Both the position numbers and the translations under genes were made by a program. Source: CAYZTY01 sp964444665 (lineage in GTDB: Bacteria; Planctomycetota; Phycisphaerae; Sedimentisphaerales; CAYZTY01). From it: DNA of 64,000 bases. Location: contig CAYUIE010000014.1 of NCBI GenBank assembly GCA_964444665.1, positions 38,823-102,822 on the forward strand, written 5' to 3'. How positions within the stretch are numbered: the first letter of the stretch is position 1; every line of letters starts with the position of its first letter. Shown in pieces: positions 8,114-17,750 of the stretch. The notes beneath the pieces were generated by a model, which worked only from the letters and a program-made list of their open reading frames with translations, searched no databases and was not told the origin of the DNA.

Positions 8114-10840
8114 TTACCAGTTTGGTGCACAGCCCGGGTCCTCCGGATTGTTACACCACATCCACTGCAACGCAAACACTCTAAAGTCAACAAAGTCGAC
8201 GTCGCCATCCGGCTCAAAGTCGGCCCCGTCACAATCATTGTGTGCCGCACAGTCCTCGCTTGGCCAATAGTCTACTAATAGCTTTAGGTCTGCGAAATTC
8301 ACATAACAATCCTCAATGAGGTCCGAGGTCAGGGCAAAGCCGAACTGCTGAACATCGGTGCAGTTAATCGGGTCGGTCTTCACAACTACGTCATCGACAT
8401 AAAAGTTGACATCCACCGCCGGACCGCTGATATATAAGCTTAACTCCTCGATAGTGCTGTTTACGTCCAGGATAAATAGGCCGGCCAGTTTAATCCATTG
8501 ATTATTGTATGCGGTACCCGTTGCAACGGTGTGATAACTCGTACCTCCACCGTCCACCTGTTTCATACTGATTGATACGTATTCACTCGTACTGTTATCG
8601 AGCCTTACCCAAGCGGAGCATTGATAAGTTTTTCCGTCAATTACCTTGTCCGTAATATCCTGCACCGGTCCCAGCCAGGTTGCAAACCTTACTTCAAATA
8701 AACCGCTGTAATTACCGGAATGGGCCTGGTCCGTTACAGCGGTAAAATCGCCGTCCCACTTGGTCCAGCCTATTATGGTTGCAGCTTCGAAACCTGCATT
8801 TGTAATGATATTTCCACCGCTGGCGAGCGTTCGTACTGTCGCTGTGTCCGAGAAAGGTGTTTCATTTTGCTGTGTGGATTTATCACGAACTTTGAAACGG
8901 TATGTATAATTAGTATTTGGCGTAAGCTCGACATCGGCGTAAAAGTTACTGTCCTGCCAGCCGCTGTTATGATTTGGGTCGGTAACATTGTCGAAGTAAT
9001 ACTGCACGCCGCTGATATCGTTTGCCTCGACAGCAGTCATTGTAACCGTGTCAGCCGCCACGGCCTGTGGAGGTGATTGCCAGGTAAAAGGCTCGACCAC
9101 GGGTGCGTTGTTATCAGGTAGCGTTCCGGTCCCGAGTTGTAACGTGAAATAACTTGTTCCACCCGTTTCGGTTAATTCTATGTTGTGTACTTCTGAATTA
9201 CCGCCTGAAGGAGTTAGAGTAACCTCGTACGTGCCGTAGAAGCCCCGTAAATCGGCATTGCCGTTACTGTCGGTAATATTCGAGTCGTTCGTCGTCCATT
9301 CGCCCAGCAGCTCTTCGTAACGTAAGCCTGCCTCGTTGAGTGTCCAGTCGGAATTGACAATATAACAGTCATCACGCCAGTGTTGTCCTTCCCAGTATCC
9401 AAACATTAGAATACCTTCGACGGATGGATGACTAAACGCCGTGCGATAGAACTTCTCAAGGCCGTCAGCCCGAATATATTCATCTGTGGATGCAAAGTCA
9501 TACTCCGTACACCATATCGGCAACCCTATCTGTGCCAAACTCTCCAATCTGTCATAGACCATAAGCGGTTCGACAGAACTGCCCCAGAAATGGCATTGTG
9601 CCCCTATGTCGTGTATCGGTGCATTATTATCCAGAAGGTCCTGGATATGTGTCTTGTACTCTTCGGTCTGGCCGCTGGATACAACATTGTAATCATTCAC
9701 GAACAGCTTACAGTTCGGGTCGATAGCATGAGCGGCCTGAAACATCCATGGACGTATATCATCGCCGAGGCGGTCTTTGTAAAACGACCCGTGAAGCATC
9801 TCGTTATTGATATCCCAGTGGACGAATTTCCCCTTAAAATGATTCATCGCGCTATCCATACGGTTTTCAACGGCAGTCCGCAATTCACTCGTGGCCGGTA
9901 GCGGCGCGTATGACAGATTCTTTATCCAATCCTGTACAAATTGGTCGACACCCCAGTATAGACAATGGCCGCGCATAGTAATGCCATTTGCCTGACAGAA
10001 GTCGTATATTTTATCGGCATCAGTATATGTCACGTAATCCTCAGCCGGTTCATTGTGATACCATTTCGACGAATTGCCCATTACCGCCCAGTTAAAATGG
10101 TCGTTGAAAAAACTCAGGTAACGTGAATTATCCATCTGCGGCCAGCTTATTTCCGAACCGAAGGGAAAACTGTGTTTTGTTTGTATGACCTGGACGTTAA
10201 CGTCGGGTATCACCACGTTAGGGTCGTTGGGAGAAACGACGGTTATGCGAAAATCACCTTTACGGATTTGCTCGATTCTGTCGTTTGCTTCGTCTTTCCA
10301 GTCACCTGCCTCTATTTCTACAACATTTACATCATCGAGATAATAATCTACGCCATCCGCTGGCCCCTCGAAATAAAGGTCCAATGCAGTTAATGCCCCG
10401 TTGACATCGACGGTAAAATAGCCCATCAGCTCGGTCCACTGGTCGTCATATCCCGTCGATGCATCTATCCATGGATAGCTTGTGCCGCTATCGTCTGTTA
10501 TTCGCATTGCCATATTAATGTTATCACTCGCAGCCCCTTCGAGTCTCATCCAGCCGGAAATCGCATAGGTCTTGCCGACCTCCATCTTATCCTTCATCGA
10601 TTGTCTGAGTGAATTCCATGTGTCGGTTCTATTGGAAGCGTATCCGCTGTGAGTGCCGCTTCGATAAACACTCGTCGATGTTGATATATCGCAGCCGCTG
10701 CCGTACCATCCTGAGGTTCCGGATTCGAAGCCGGGATTTGTCACGAGGTTCTGGGCGCCGGCAGTTACTGCCAATCCCAGGCACAAGCCATGTATCATAA
10801 ATACTGATATCAATCTGATTATCATTATCTTTTTAACCAC
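8114..10840 (-). CDS. Secreted GH10 xylanase, CBM4_9-GH10-FN3-CBM4_9-dockerin
   Basis: 908 residues from a GTG start (GGAG about 9 nt upstream; an in-frame ATG five codons later is an alternative). Signal peptide 1-29; CBM4_9-like module 31-175; GH10 barrel about 185-520 with acid/base Glu347 in WDINNEM and nucleophile Glu446 in WCTEYD; a small carboxypeptidase-regulatory-like beta domain; FN3 about 590-680; a second CBM4_9-like module about 685-830; dockerin-like block ending WCNNPEDPGCAPNW. GH10 enzymes hydrolyse internal beta-1,4-xylosyl bonds. The two carbohydrate-binding modules around the catalytic core suggest action on insoluble xylan. Spacing is 44 bp from the upstream gene and 32 bp to the downstream one, consistent with an operon. 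Confidence 0.92.
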   Translation of the reverse strand: MVKKIMIIRLISVFMIHGLCLGLAVTAGAQNLVTNPGFESGTSGWYGSGCDISTSTSVYRSGTHSGYASNRTDTWNSLRQSMKDKMEVGKTYAISGWMRLEGAASDNINMAMRITDDSGTSYPWIDASTGYDDQWTELMGYFTVDVNGALTALDLYFEGPADGVDYYLDDVNVVEIEAGDWKDEANDRIEQIRKGDFRITVVSPNDPNVVIPDVNVQVIQTKHSFPFGSEISWPQMDNSRYLSFFNDHFNWAVMGNSSKWYHNEPAEDYVTYTDADKIYDFCQANGITMRGHCLYWGVDQFVQDWIKNLSYAPLPATSELRTAVENRMDSAMNHFKGKFVHWDINNEMLHGSFYKDRLGDDIRPWMFQAAHAIDPNCKLFVNDYNVVSSGQTEEYKTHIQDLLDNNAPIHDIGAQCHFWGSSVEPLMVYDRLESLAQIGLPIWCTEYDFASTDEYIRADGLEKFYRTAFSHPSVEGILMFGYWEGQHWRDDCYIVNSDWTLNEAGLRYEELLGEWTTNDSNITDSNGNADLRGFYGTYEVTLTPSGGNSEVHNIELTETGGTSYFTLQLGTGTLPDNNAPVVEPFTWQSPPQAVAADTVTMTAVEANDISGVQYYFDNVTDPNHNSGWQDSNFYADVELTPNTNYTYRFKVRDKSTQQNETPFSDTATVRTLASGGNIITNAGFEAATIIGWTKWDGDFTAVTDQAHSGNYSGLFEVRFATWLGPVQDITDKVIDGKTYQCSAWVRLDNSTSEYVSISMKQVDGGGTSYHTVATGTAYNNQWIKLAGLFILDVNSTIEELSLYISGPAVDVNFYVDDVVVKTDPINCTDVQQFGFALTSDLIEDCYVNFADLKLLVDYWPSEDCAAHNDCDGADFEPDGDVDFVDFRVFALQWMWCNNPEDPGCAPNW

Positions 10841-10884
10841 TCCGGTTTTCTCCCGGCACTTAGTTTTCTATTTATAACATTTTA

Positions 10885-13653
10885 TCATTCATCCGGGCAG
10901 CTCGGGTCCATTGGGTTGGCGCACAACCTCCAGTTATTACCCATTATCGCAAAGTCGCCAAAGTCCACATCATTATCGTCGTTCAGGTCCGCCACGGCAG
11001 AATCCTGCAGCCACTGGTCCGCCAACTGCAGAAGGTCAAGCTCATCTACATAGCAGTCCTGATGTATATCGCCCTGAAGCGGCGAGGTACAGGGAATATA
11101 CAGGTCGTATGTCGCTGTGCCTTTCGTCAGGGTAAGAGAATAAACCCGGTCATTAATGATAATATCATAATCGCCGTAATAACCTGTGAAATTTATCTGG
11201 CCCTGAGCATTGACGTATGCTACCTCATTTGTGTCCCACTGGGCCATAAGCTGCTCGAAGGCAATGCCAAAATCCGTCAGTTCCCAATTCTCGTCCACCA
11301 GCGCGCCTCCGGGCTGCTGCTGCCATATCTGCTCACTCCAAAAGCCCCAGATAATAAATCCATCAGTCATATCGTTACCGAACGCAAGCCTCATACTTTC
11401 GGTAAGAATATTAGGATAACCCGAACTCTCAGCATCAACGCTGAATTCCGTAACCTTCATAGGCAGCTCGAAGCCCGCCAATAATTGCAGGTTCTTAAAA
11501 GTGATGATAGTATTATAGGTGTCGAAACCGGTATGATTCTGCAGGCCTATAAGCTCGACTATTCCACCTGCATTAATAATATCCTCGATATGCTCACGAT
11601 ACCAGTTGGTATAGTCGGTCCACTCAAAGACATTGTATTCGTTAACCGCGATTTTTGCCCGTCCGGCCGAAGCAGCCGCCATCTCGCTATAAATCTCCGC
11701 TACGCCCTCGATGCCGTATATCTGAATGTGCGTATCTTTATGGTAGCCCTCGTTTATGCCGTCCACGTCGGTATACCGGCCGGCCCGGTCTGCGAGAAAA
11801 TACTGCATCCTTTCCATCATCTCGTCCCAGTATTCCGCAGCGGCACAAGGGTCACTCAGAGCCTGGCTTTTAAGGGTATCGACCCAGTCCGGCTGCTGGT
11901 TGTCCCACAATACGCCGTGCATACGCGCCCGCAGGCCGTGGGCGTCGGCATAATCCAGCATATCATCAACCGCCTGCATAGTTACTACATCGCGAGTGCC
12001 CTCGTTATACCGCCACTTTCCGGCGTTACCTGGAAGTATCATATTAAAGTGGGTGTTAATGAACTGCTGATAATTATAGTTATCGCTGCCGGGGGATGGG
12101 TCGGGCTCGGCCCAGGGCATATCCGATATTCCGTAAACCTCAGTTCCAAAATTGAAGGCGTGCCGATGAAGTTTTACCTGCACTTCAGTCCCTTCGGAAA
12201 CACTTCCCGCCTGGCCAATTATAAGATTGACCGTCGCCGGCCCTTTTCGGTAATTCTCAATATAGTTGTCTGCAGCGGCGAGCGCGTTTGCACCGGTCTC
12301 TGAGTTCTGGATTGTCGCGCCTTCAAAGATTACGCTCTTGAGGTAAAGATTTCGGTCTCCACTGATGGTATAATCATTGACAAATTCAATCCTGGCCGCG
12401 TGCATCCCCGCAGGCAGATTAAACTCAGCAACATAATTACTATAAGCTGTATGCGAGCCGCCGTTGTCAGCGACGCTCCACTCCTCGCTGCAATCGCCGA
12501 TATGCAGATGCATTATTGGCAGTGTCCCGCCGGCAATACTGCCGTCGGCACTTATAGTAATAGTAACCGTTCCGGCAGTGCCCACATCTATAAAAGTACC
12601 CACATAGCCGTTCTCTGATAGAACCCAGCCGTTGCCATCATGGGTAGAACCGATGGATTTAAAAATCAGATTAGCCGCCGCGATTTCAGGCCCTGCCTCT
12701 CCGATTGTTTCATATGTGGCCACGACTTGATGCCATTGCCCGTCATTTATATCAACGGGTAAAAAGTTTGTTGTATTGGCCCCGATGACGCCGAATGAAC
12801 TTTCAGTGCACATCAGGCCGTAGCTATGCAGCTCCTGCCAGTCACCGTTATGCTGGAACAATCTCGGATAGCTGGTGCCCAAATTTCCAGAGTTTACCCA
12901 TAATTCTACAGTAATATCTTCAAGTGAAAATGCACCGTCGCCGTCCCAGACATCGATGCAATCACCGGCACCTTCCGGCACAACGCCATGAAATTGAGCG
13001 GCCTGTCCTAATACTCCGGGAACCAGAGAAACGCTGTCAACGTATGTGCCGTCCCGGCCGAGGCTGCCACAGTCTTCAACCGGGTCACTATCGTTGCTGG
13101 AAGTATCTTCGAAACGCCAGTATCCGAGGGGGCTGTCAGACATTACTTCAGTGTAATAGTTTGTGGAGATGGCATTATAGTGAGCAAGTATGCGGCCCGA
13201 GTTAAGAATGCCGTCATATACAGCAACCTCATCAAGCATACCGTCCAGCTCATTGTACCGGTAATTAACGCTTCCCTCGGCGCCGAGGATTAGATGGTCA
13301 TACGGATACGAAAGTCCTGAGCCATTAACAATGACATCACCAAGGTACTGGCCGTCCACGTAAACTGTCTTATGCAGGGATAGTTCTGCAATGGCGAAGT
13401 CGGAGACAACCAGGGACAAAAGACATAAAACTATAAGCGATAATTTGCATTGGATTGTAATAGGACCTGTTCCTGCGCCGGATTTTTTTATAATTTGTCT
13501 ACTGTCATCATTGCTATTAATCGGGAAGGGGTTTATGGAGCAGTCGGCCCCTATATTTTGGTAAGCGCAAAAAGGCCTGTCACAGGTGGAAATTAACCAT
13601 AGAGTGACTTTTGCAAGCGTAGTTCTCGAGAGTAACTTAGCTGCTTTCATCAC
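10885..13653 (-). CDS. Secreted GH10-like enzyme with split LamG, CBM60-like module and dockerin-like tag
   Basis: 922 residues from ATG-ATG behind GGAAAGG. The likely signal helix is at residues 69-89, so the first 65 residues are odd and the true start may be lost or lie further in. Residues 91-162 match the C-terminal half of a LamG/concanavalin-like domain, and 166-316 match the N-terminal half of another. Residues 325-450 form a CBM60-like xylan-binding jelly roll (FVNDY and DRNLYL). The GH10-like barrel covers about 460-800, with acid/base Glu635 in DGINEG (usual WDVVNE is diverged) and nucleophile Glu736 in KVTEF. A dockerin-like block ends WRLCANPMDPSC. First gene of the minus-strand xylan run. 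Confidence 0.85.
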   Translation of the reverse strand: MMKAAKLLSRTTLAKVTLWLISTCDRPFCAYQNIGADCSINPFPINSNDDSRQIIKKSGAGTGPITIQCKLSLIVLCLLSLVVSDFAIAELSLHKTVYVDGQYLGDVIVNGSGLSYPYDHLILGAEGSVNYRYNELDGMLDEVAVYDGILNSGRILAHYNAISTNYYTEVMSDSPLGYWRFEDTSSNDSDPVEDCGSLGRDGTYVDSVSLVPGVLGQAAQFHGVVPEGAGDCIDVWDGDGAFSLEDITVELWVNSGNLGTSYPRLFQHNGDWQELHSYGLMCTESSFGVIGANTTNFLPVDINDGQWHQVVATYETIGEAGPEIAAANLIFKSIGSTHDGNGWVLSENGYVGTFIDVGTAGTVTITISADGSIAGGTLPIMHLHIGDCSEEWSVADNGGSHTAYSNYVAEFNLPAGMHAARIEFVNDYTISGDRNLYLKSVIFEGATIQNSETGANALAAADNYIENYRKGPATVNLIIGQAGSVSEGTEVQVKLHRHAFNFGTEVYGISDMPWAEPDPSPGSDNYNYQQFINTHFNMILPGNAGKWRYNEGTRDVVTMQAVDDMLDYADAHGLRARMHGVLWDNQQPDWVDTLKSQALSDPCAAAEYWDEMMERMQYFLADRAGRYTDVDGINEGYHKDTHIQIYGIEGVAEIYSEMAAASAGRAKIAVNEYNVFEWTDYTNWYREHIEDIINAGGIVELIGLQNHTGFDTYNTIITFKNLQLLAGFELPMKVTEFSVDAESSGYPNILTESMRLAFGNDMTDGFIIWGFWSEQIWQQQPGGALVDENWELTDFGIAFEQLMAQWDTNEVAYVNAQGQINFTGYYGDYDIIINDRVYSLTLTKGTATYDLYIPCTSPLQGDIHQDCYVDELDLLQLADQWLQDSAVADLNDDNDVDFGDFAIMGNNWRLCANPMDPSCPDE

Positions 13654-13780
13654 CTTTCCTGATGCGGGGCGGTTTACTCTTCATAGGCTCAATCTAAACA
13701 GTATCCGCCCTCGGCAGTATCTGATTGACGGCCGGGTACCTTCTGGGCCGGCGATACACCTCAGTCTACTACCCAAAAAT
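13562..13780 (-). promoter_or_regulatory. Possible structured leader of the xylanase operon
   Basis: On the minus strand ahead of and across the annotated ATG, pairable segments follow one another: GGGCG with CGCCC enclosing GTTTA with TAAAC; CATCA with TGATG around a GGAAAGG loop holding the ribosome site; AGAGTAA with TTACTCT; and GCAAAAGTCAC with GTGAC plus TTTTGC. I could not match it to a known riboswitch class. The AT-rich stretch out to 13947 shows nothing else. Confidence 0.25.
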
Positions 13781-13947
13781 AAAGAAGTCAATTAAATTCC
13801 GTCATTTTGCGCATTTGATATCATAACAATGCACCAAAATCTATGAATTTAAACAGTTATCCGGCTTTTCGTCAGCGAAGGGCCTTAAAGGAATTACAGA
13901 CTCTATAAATAGGCTATATTCTTATCGAGTTCGGATAAGAACAAAGC

Positions 13948-14436
13948 CTACTGCTGTAAAGAACCGCCAATTTTTGATAAGGCATCTTTAATGGGCATAT
14001 ATCGATATGATAGTTGGAATTTGTCACATAGAGAGCTGAATTTTTTGATAACTTTTTCACTTAACCGGGCCTGGAAGTCGGGCTCGCCCCCGCAAAAGAA
14101 TACACGACATCCGGCAAAACGATATTCTCGAATTGTGCACTGTCCATTTTCGTTATATGGGCAAATGTTGTTATGCATCTGTCTTATATCGCCGGGGCCT
14201 AATTTGGCGGCAAGGTATATGATTTCAGGGGTGGTAACGAATAAGTGGTGGTCAAACTGCGTAAAATCACAGCACTTTCCACAGGCCTTACACACCTCGG
14301 CCCTTTGCCGGTTTTCTGTATCGAGCCAGTTATAAACCGACTCAACAGCCTGTAACAGACGAATGTCCGGCTGCATCCAGCCACCATTTTTGTCTTTTAA
14401 TTCTATCGATTTCTTCAATACCATAAAATCTGCCAC
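13948..14436 (-). CDS. YkgJ-family cysteine cluster protein
   Basis: 162 residues. The Cys-rich signature runs from CKACGKCC through a CPYNENGQC loop to CRVFFCGG, the pattern of YkgJ/UPF0153 proteins, which are thought to bind a metal or Fe-S centre; the reaction is unknown. Its start overlaps the end of the upstream YkgJ-family gene by up to 95 bp. An internal ATG at 14376 would cut the overlap to 35 bp, and translational coupling is likely either way. The C-terminal half is helical and lacks other recognisable motifs. Confidence 0.8.
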   Translation of the reverse strand: MADFMVLKKSIELKDKNGGWMQPDIRLLQAVESVYNWLDTENRQRAEVCKACGKCCDFTQFDHHLFVTTPEIIYLAAKLGPGDIRQMHNNICPYNENGQCTIREYRFAGCRVFFCGGEPDFQARLSEKVIKKFSSLCDKFQLSYRYMPIKDALSKIGGSLQQ

Positions 14437-14818
14437 GATTTATGCCTGGACATCGTCTGGCGGCGGAGTTCCAGGAATTGGGATTGATAAGGTTATCCGC
14501 CCAAAAAGGCCAAACCCTACACTGGCTTGGGCGAACAGGATAAATCAGGCAAGCCTTTGCATCCCCCAGATTCCGCAGAAATATGCAATCCTTGCTGGCC
14601 GGCTCTTCGATAATTGTCCGGCGGAATCCGACAAGACGTAAATACTTTTTATTAAGTTGTTCGACGGTGATTTTAAGGTGATCGGAAATGAGCTTAGCTT
14701 CTGCTTTTGTTACCCAGATATAACCTTCGTCCGGACCGGAGCAGCATCGGCCACACTGTATACACTCAAAATGAAGTCCGCAGGAATACCACGGCGTTTT
14801 TTTCTTCAAAAGGCTCAT
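14342..14818 (-). CDS. YkgJ-family cysteine cluster protein
   Basis: 158 residues. Opens with CIQCGRCCSGPDEGY, followed by a helix, KDCIFL and YPVRPSQCRVWPFW, the standard Cys layout of the YkgJ/UPF0153 family (putative metal or Fe-S binding, function unknown). Overlaps the next gene downstream, which is a second, divergent member of the same family, so the two form a coupled pair. The spacer to the RRM gene at 15046 holds nothing recognisable. Confidence 0.85.
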   Translation of the reverse strand: MSLLKKKTPWYSCGLHFECIQCGRCCSGPDEGYIWVTKAEAKLISDHLKITVEQLNKKYLRLVGFRRTIIEEPASKDCIFLRNLGDAKACLIYPVRPSQCRVWPFWADNLINPNSWNSAARRCPGINRGRFYGIEEIDRIKRQKWWLDAAGHSSVTGC

Positions 14819-15045
14819 GAATCTTGCCTACAGTTTCGGGGCATTTAAAGATGCCCATCTTTACTCGTCTGTGCCGGAATCTTCTGCAGATAGAGAGTAT
14901 CAACCCAACTGAAAAAAGTTGTTTGAAAAAAGCTGAAACTTGCTTCTTGAGCCGAAACCGCCTTACTGCTCCAACGGAGCATTTAGATGCGGCTTTATAT
15001 CACATTAGCTGCTTAATTTTGACAGGAATACGGACGCAGGATTTC

Positions 15046-15336
15046 TTAGCCGCGGCGGTATCCCCCGGTGTCCCGCCGAGGTCTGGAACTTCTCTCCCTG
15101 GCCTGATTAACAGTCAACGCTCGCCCATCAATCTCTTTTGCATTAAGGGCATCAATAGCCTGCTGAGCCTGGGTGTCGTCCGGCATTTCAACGAAGCCAA
15201 ATCCCCGGGACCTTCCGGTTACCCGGTCCATAATGACCGAAGCGCCTTGTACTTCACCGAACTGGGCAAACAGTTCTTGCAATTGCTCATTAGTAGTCTC
15301 ATAAGCAAGGTTACCAACATAAATGTTCATATACAA
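15046..15336 (-). CDS. RRM-domain RNA-binding protein, Gly/Arg tail
   Basis: 96 residues: one RNA recognition motif with RNP2 IYVGNL and RNP1 RGFGFVEM, then a short Arg/Gly tail. Bacterial proteins of this type bind RNA and are often cold-induced. AGGAG lies 7 nt before the ATG at 15336, which favours this start over the in-frame ATG two codons later. Paralogous to the gene at 15509; the 172-bp spacer and separate ribosome sites suggest independent or leader-controlled expression. Confidence 0.92.
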   Translation of the reverse strand: MYMNIYVGNLAYETTNEQLQELFAQFGEVQGASVIMDRVTGRSRGFGFVEMPDDTQAQQAIDALNAKEIDGRALTVNQARERSSRPRRDTGGYRRG

Positions 15337-15508
15337 CTACTCCTACTAAAAAAGTTAACAGATGGCACAGGCACAAGCGTCGAAAAATTCAACCGCACAC
15401 AACTGAAAATCCCAAGCAACCGGTGCCGAATGTACCTAAGATTATAGCCGGTGCTTTAAGATACGTCCAACAAAAATTACTTTTTATTCAATCTGCCCGT
15501 CTGGCAGA

Positions 15509-15790
15509 CTAATACCTTCGAGGACCACCCCTTCTTCCGCCTCGGTCACCACGGCTTCGGGGTGGCCGGGCCTCATCTACTTTCAGGCTGCGACCCAGGA
15601 AATCAGAGCCGTTCAGCGCCTCTCTTGCCTTCTCAGCTTCCGACTGCTCGGACATTTCAACAAATCCGAAACCTTTGCCCTCAATTACATTGACTTGCAC
15701 AACCTGGCCATAATCGGAAAACAACTTATTCAACTGCTCTTCGGTAACCGAATAACTCAGATTACCCACATATAGTTTACTGCCTTGCAT
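15509..15790 (-). CDS. RRM-domain RNA-binding protein, Gly/Arg tail
   Basis: 93 residues with RNP2 LYVGNL and RNP1 GKGFGFVEM, ending in an RGG-type tail (RGDRGGRRGGPRRY). GGAGG precedes the ATG. Its RRM is about 12 residues shorter between the two RNP motifs than in the neighbour at 15046, because the loop before RNP1 is reduced. Role: RNA binding or chaperone, inferred from family. Confidence 0.92.
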   Translation of the reverse strand: MQGSKLYVGNLSYSVTEEQLNKLFSDYGQVVQVNVIEGKGFGFVEMSEQSEAEKAREALNGSDFLGRSLKVDEARPPRSRGDRGGRRGGPRRY

Positions 15791-15914
15791 TGCGACCTCC
15801 TTTCTTCTATGTTTCTCTACGCCAAATATTGTCTCATCGGGAGGTAAAAGCGAGACAGCAACTCAGCCCTCTGAGAAATACATTACTAAACACAACAGAA
15901 CTTTCATTGACATT

Positions 15915-16088
15915 TTATTTCGAATATACCTTAAGTATTTTCACCGCTTCATCGGCCAATTGCAACCCTTTTTTTTGCCCTGATATTTTCCTGGTCCAAA
16001 GGATGTAATCAAAAACCGTAATCTTACAGCTCTTGTGCTGCTTTTGCAATGTTTGTACGGCCCGGCCGGCAAAAATTATAACTTTATT
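15915..16088 (-). pseudogene. Out-of-frame open tail after the transposase fragment
   Basis: Downstream of the TAA at 16076 another minus-strand frame is open for about 58 codons to a TAA at 15915-15917, with plausible protein composition (KVIIFAGRAVQTLQKQHK and onward) but no start codon. It may be the frameshifted tail of the same gene or of another one. I do not recognise it as the IS1 DDE domain. Confidence 0.25.
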
Positions 16089-16483
16089 TCCTGCAAGGCT
16101 GTATCTCTCTGGTTCGGAGGGGAAACTGCTGCCAACTCATCATGAAGCCTTTTTGCATGCTCACCGGCCGCCCTTGCATAGCGTGTTACCGTATCCTTGT
16201 GCACTCCTAACAGCCGGCTGGTCTTGCGAACCCCATGACCTTCAGAGATATGCCCTAATAAAGAGATTATTTTCACCGCAGGCAGCCGAAGTCCAAACAA
16301 TGGCGTACCTTTACGTTCGGAAAATCGTTTCTTACAAGTTCGACAATATAGCAGACGGATATGGTTATTCTTGCCGTACCATCCACATACAGTCAAATTA
16401 CCTGCCCCCTGTTTTCCATAGTCCGGGCAATTTTCATTCTGACAGCAGAATTGCGAAAGAGCCTGCATTGCCTTACCTCCCAA
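16076..16483 (-). CDS. IS1-like transposase N-terminal fragment
   Basis: 135 residues: an N-terminal zinc-finger-like part (CCQNENCPDYG and CRTCKKRFSERKGTPLFGL) followed by a helix-turn-helix (GVRKTSRLLGVHKDTVTRYAR), the N-terminal layout of IS1-family transposases. It stops just after VSPP, where the DDE catalytic domain would begin, so no transposase activity is expected. Either a remnant or a domesticated DNA-binding protein. No terminal inverted repeats were seen. The spacer from 16484 to 16871 contains nothing recognisable. Confidence 0.6.
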   Translation of the reverse strand: MGGKAMQALSQFCCQNENCPDYGKQGAGNLTVCGWYGKNNHIRLLYCRTCKKRFSERKGTPLFGLRLPAVKIISLLGHISEGHGVRKTSRLLGVHKDTVTRYARAAGEHAKRLHDELAAVSPPNQRDTALQEIKL

Positions 16484-16871
16484 ACATCAACGTTTTATCG
16501 GACAATCAATTTCCTTAAGTTATAATATCGGCAAGCAGGCACAAATTTATCCAATATTACCTGGACGCATGGGACGTGCTATGAAAATTACAATCTCCAG
16601 TTGTCCCTCAAGGCAGAACTTCAGGTAGGGTGGGCCTTTGCCCAACCGTAACTCTAATCGAAGCGCAGAATTCACACAAATAAATTGCTAACCTCTCGAA
16701 AATTCTTAAAATTGAAAATTACCTAAACGCCGCCGGGTTCGCAACCGGGGCGACAGGATAACCTCTTCAAATAAAATGACGAAGGTTGTGTGACAAATAA
16801 GCCGGATTCAACAACAATGATTAACAGTTAATTGAATTTAACTATGCAAAAACTTAAAACACCTGAAAAAT

Positions 16872-17150
16872 TTGGTGTCACTTTATCAAAAACAAGAAAA
16901 ACATACCGAGGCCGAGCCATTATTTCTCCGGGCCCTAAAAATTGATGAGGCGTACTTCGGTCCCAATCATCCAAAAGTAGCCATACGCCTGAGCAACCTG
17001 GCGTTGTTATATCACCTAACCCGTCGTCTCAAAGATGCCGAATCCCTTTACGAGCGGGCACTGAAAATATATGAGAAGAACCTCGGAAAAGACCATCCTG
17101 ATACTAAAACCATCAGGGATAATATCGAACTTCTAAGAACTACAGAATAG
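16872..17150 (+). pseudogene. TPR-repeat protein remnant
   Basis: About 92 residues holding two kinesin-light-chain-type TPR units (EAEPLFLRALKIDE and DAESLYERALKIYE). The best available start is TTG and the frame is open only ten codons further upstream, so the N-terminal repeats are missing. No promoter or signal peptide was seen. Most likely the 3' end of a longer TPR gene left in a repeat-rich spacer. Confidence 0.5.
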
Positions 17151-17462
17151 TTATTCCCAAAAAGCGTTGAACTTGTGGGATTGTTATCTTCCTGCTCGGC
17201 CATTCAGCGGGACAGCACAATCTAAAATCTTTTAGCCCACGGCATTGCCGTGGGTTGGTTAGCCCAATTGCTCGCGACGGGGGTAATTCTTAAATCGTAA
17301 AGATTTATAGGGTGGGGTTTTTCCCCCCCCCAATTCAAATTTGCTTAGCCCTGCCATCTTGCATGGCAGGGTTTATTTTTGCGAGGCCCCCTTCGGCGGC
17401 CGTGGCAACCTTAAATTCACCATTCACCAATTAACTAATTCGCTTGTCCTTAGTTTCCAGCA

Positions 17463-17539
17463 TCGAGGCACGTGCCACACTTGTCCTGCGACTTGTCCCG
17501 CGTCCTGTCCGGCTCATGTCCGGTGAAGCCTTGGCAAAG
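17463..17539 (+). repeat. 77-bp direct repeat, copy 1
   Basis: Begins TCGAGGCACGTGCCACACTT and ends GCCTTGGCAAAG. Matches 17751-17827 with one difference (G versus A in the CTTGTCC stretch). Contains the palindrome GGCACGTGCC. Confidence 0.85.
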
Positions 17540-17750
17540 ACGAAAGCCTTGGCAAAGCCAGGTCCCTTAATGTGAGTAAAAAGTCGAAATTCCAAGCACT
17601 CCCTATGGGATGGCCAAGCCAGAAACTCGAAACAATTTCGAAACTCAAATTCTCAAATCCCGATTCTATAGGGAAACAAGAAGTTTTTTGGATTTATGAT
17701 TTTGGTCATTTGAATTTGTTTAGGATTTGCCAGAGTATCGAGCTCAACTG

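Noticed and set aside
11485..12303. Plus-strand ORF of 272 codons inside the GH10-like gene
   Set aside because: Antisense shadow of a well-supported gene; no domain or ribosome site.
2003..13653. Cellulosome (cohesin-dockerin) system
   Set aside because: No cohesin domain seen; tags fit a planctomycete sorting signal better.
14824..15447. Plus-strand 207-codon ORF
   Set aside because: Antisense to the RRM gene, composition not protein-like.
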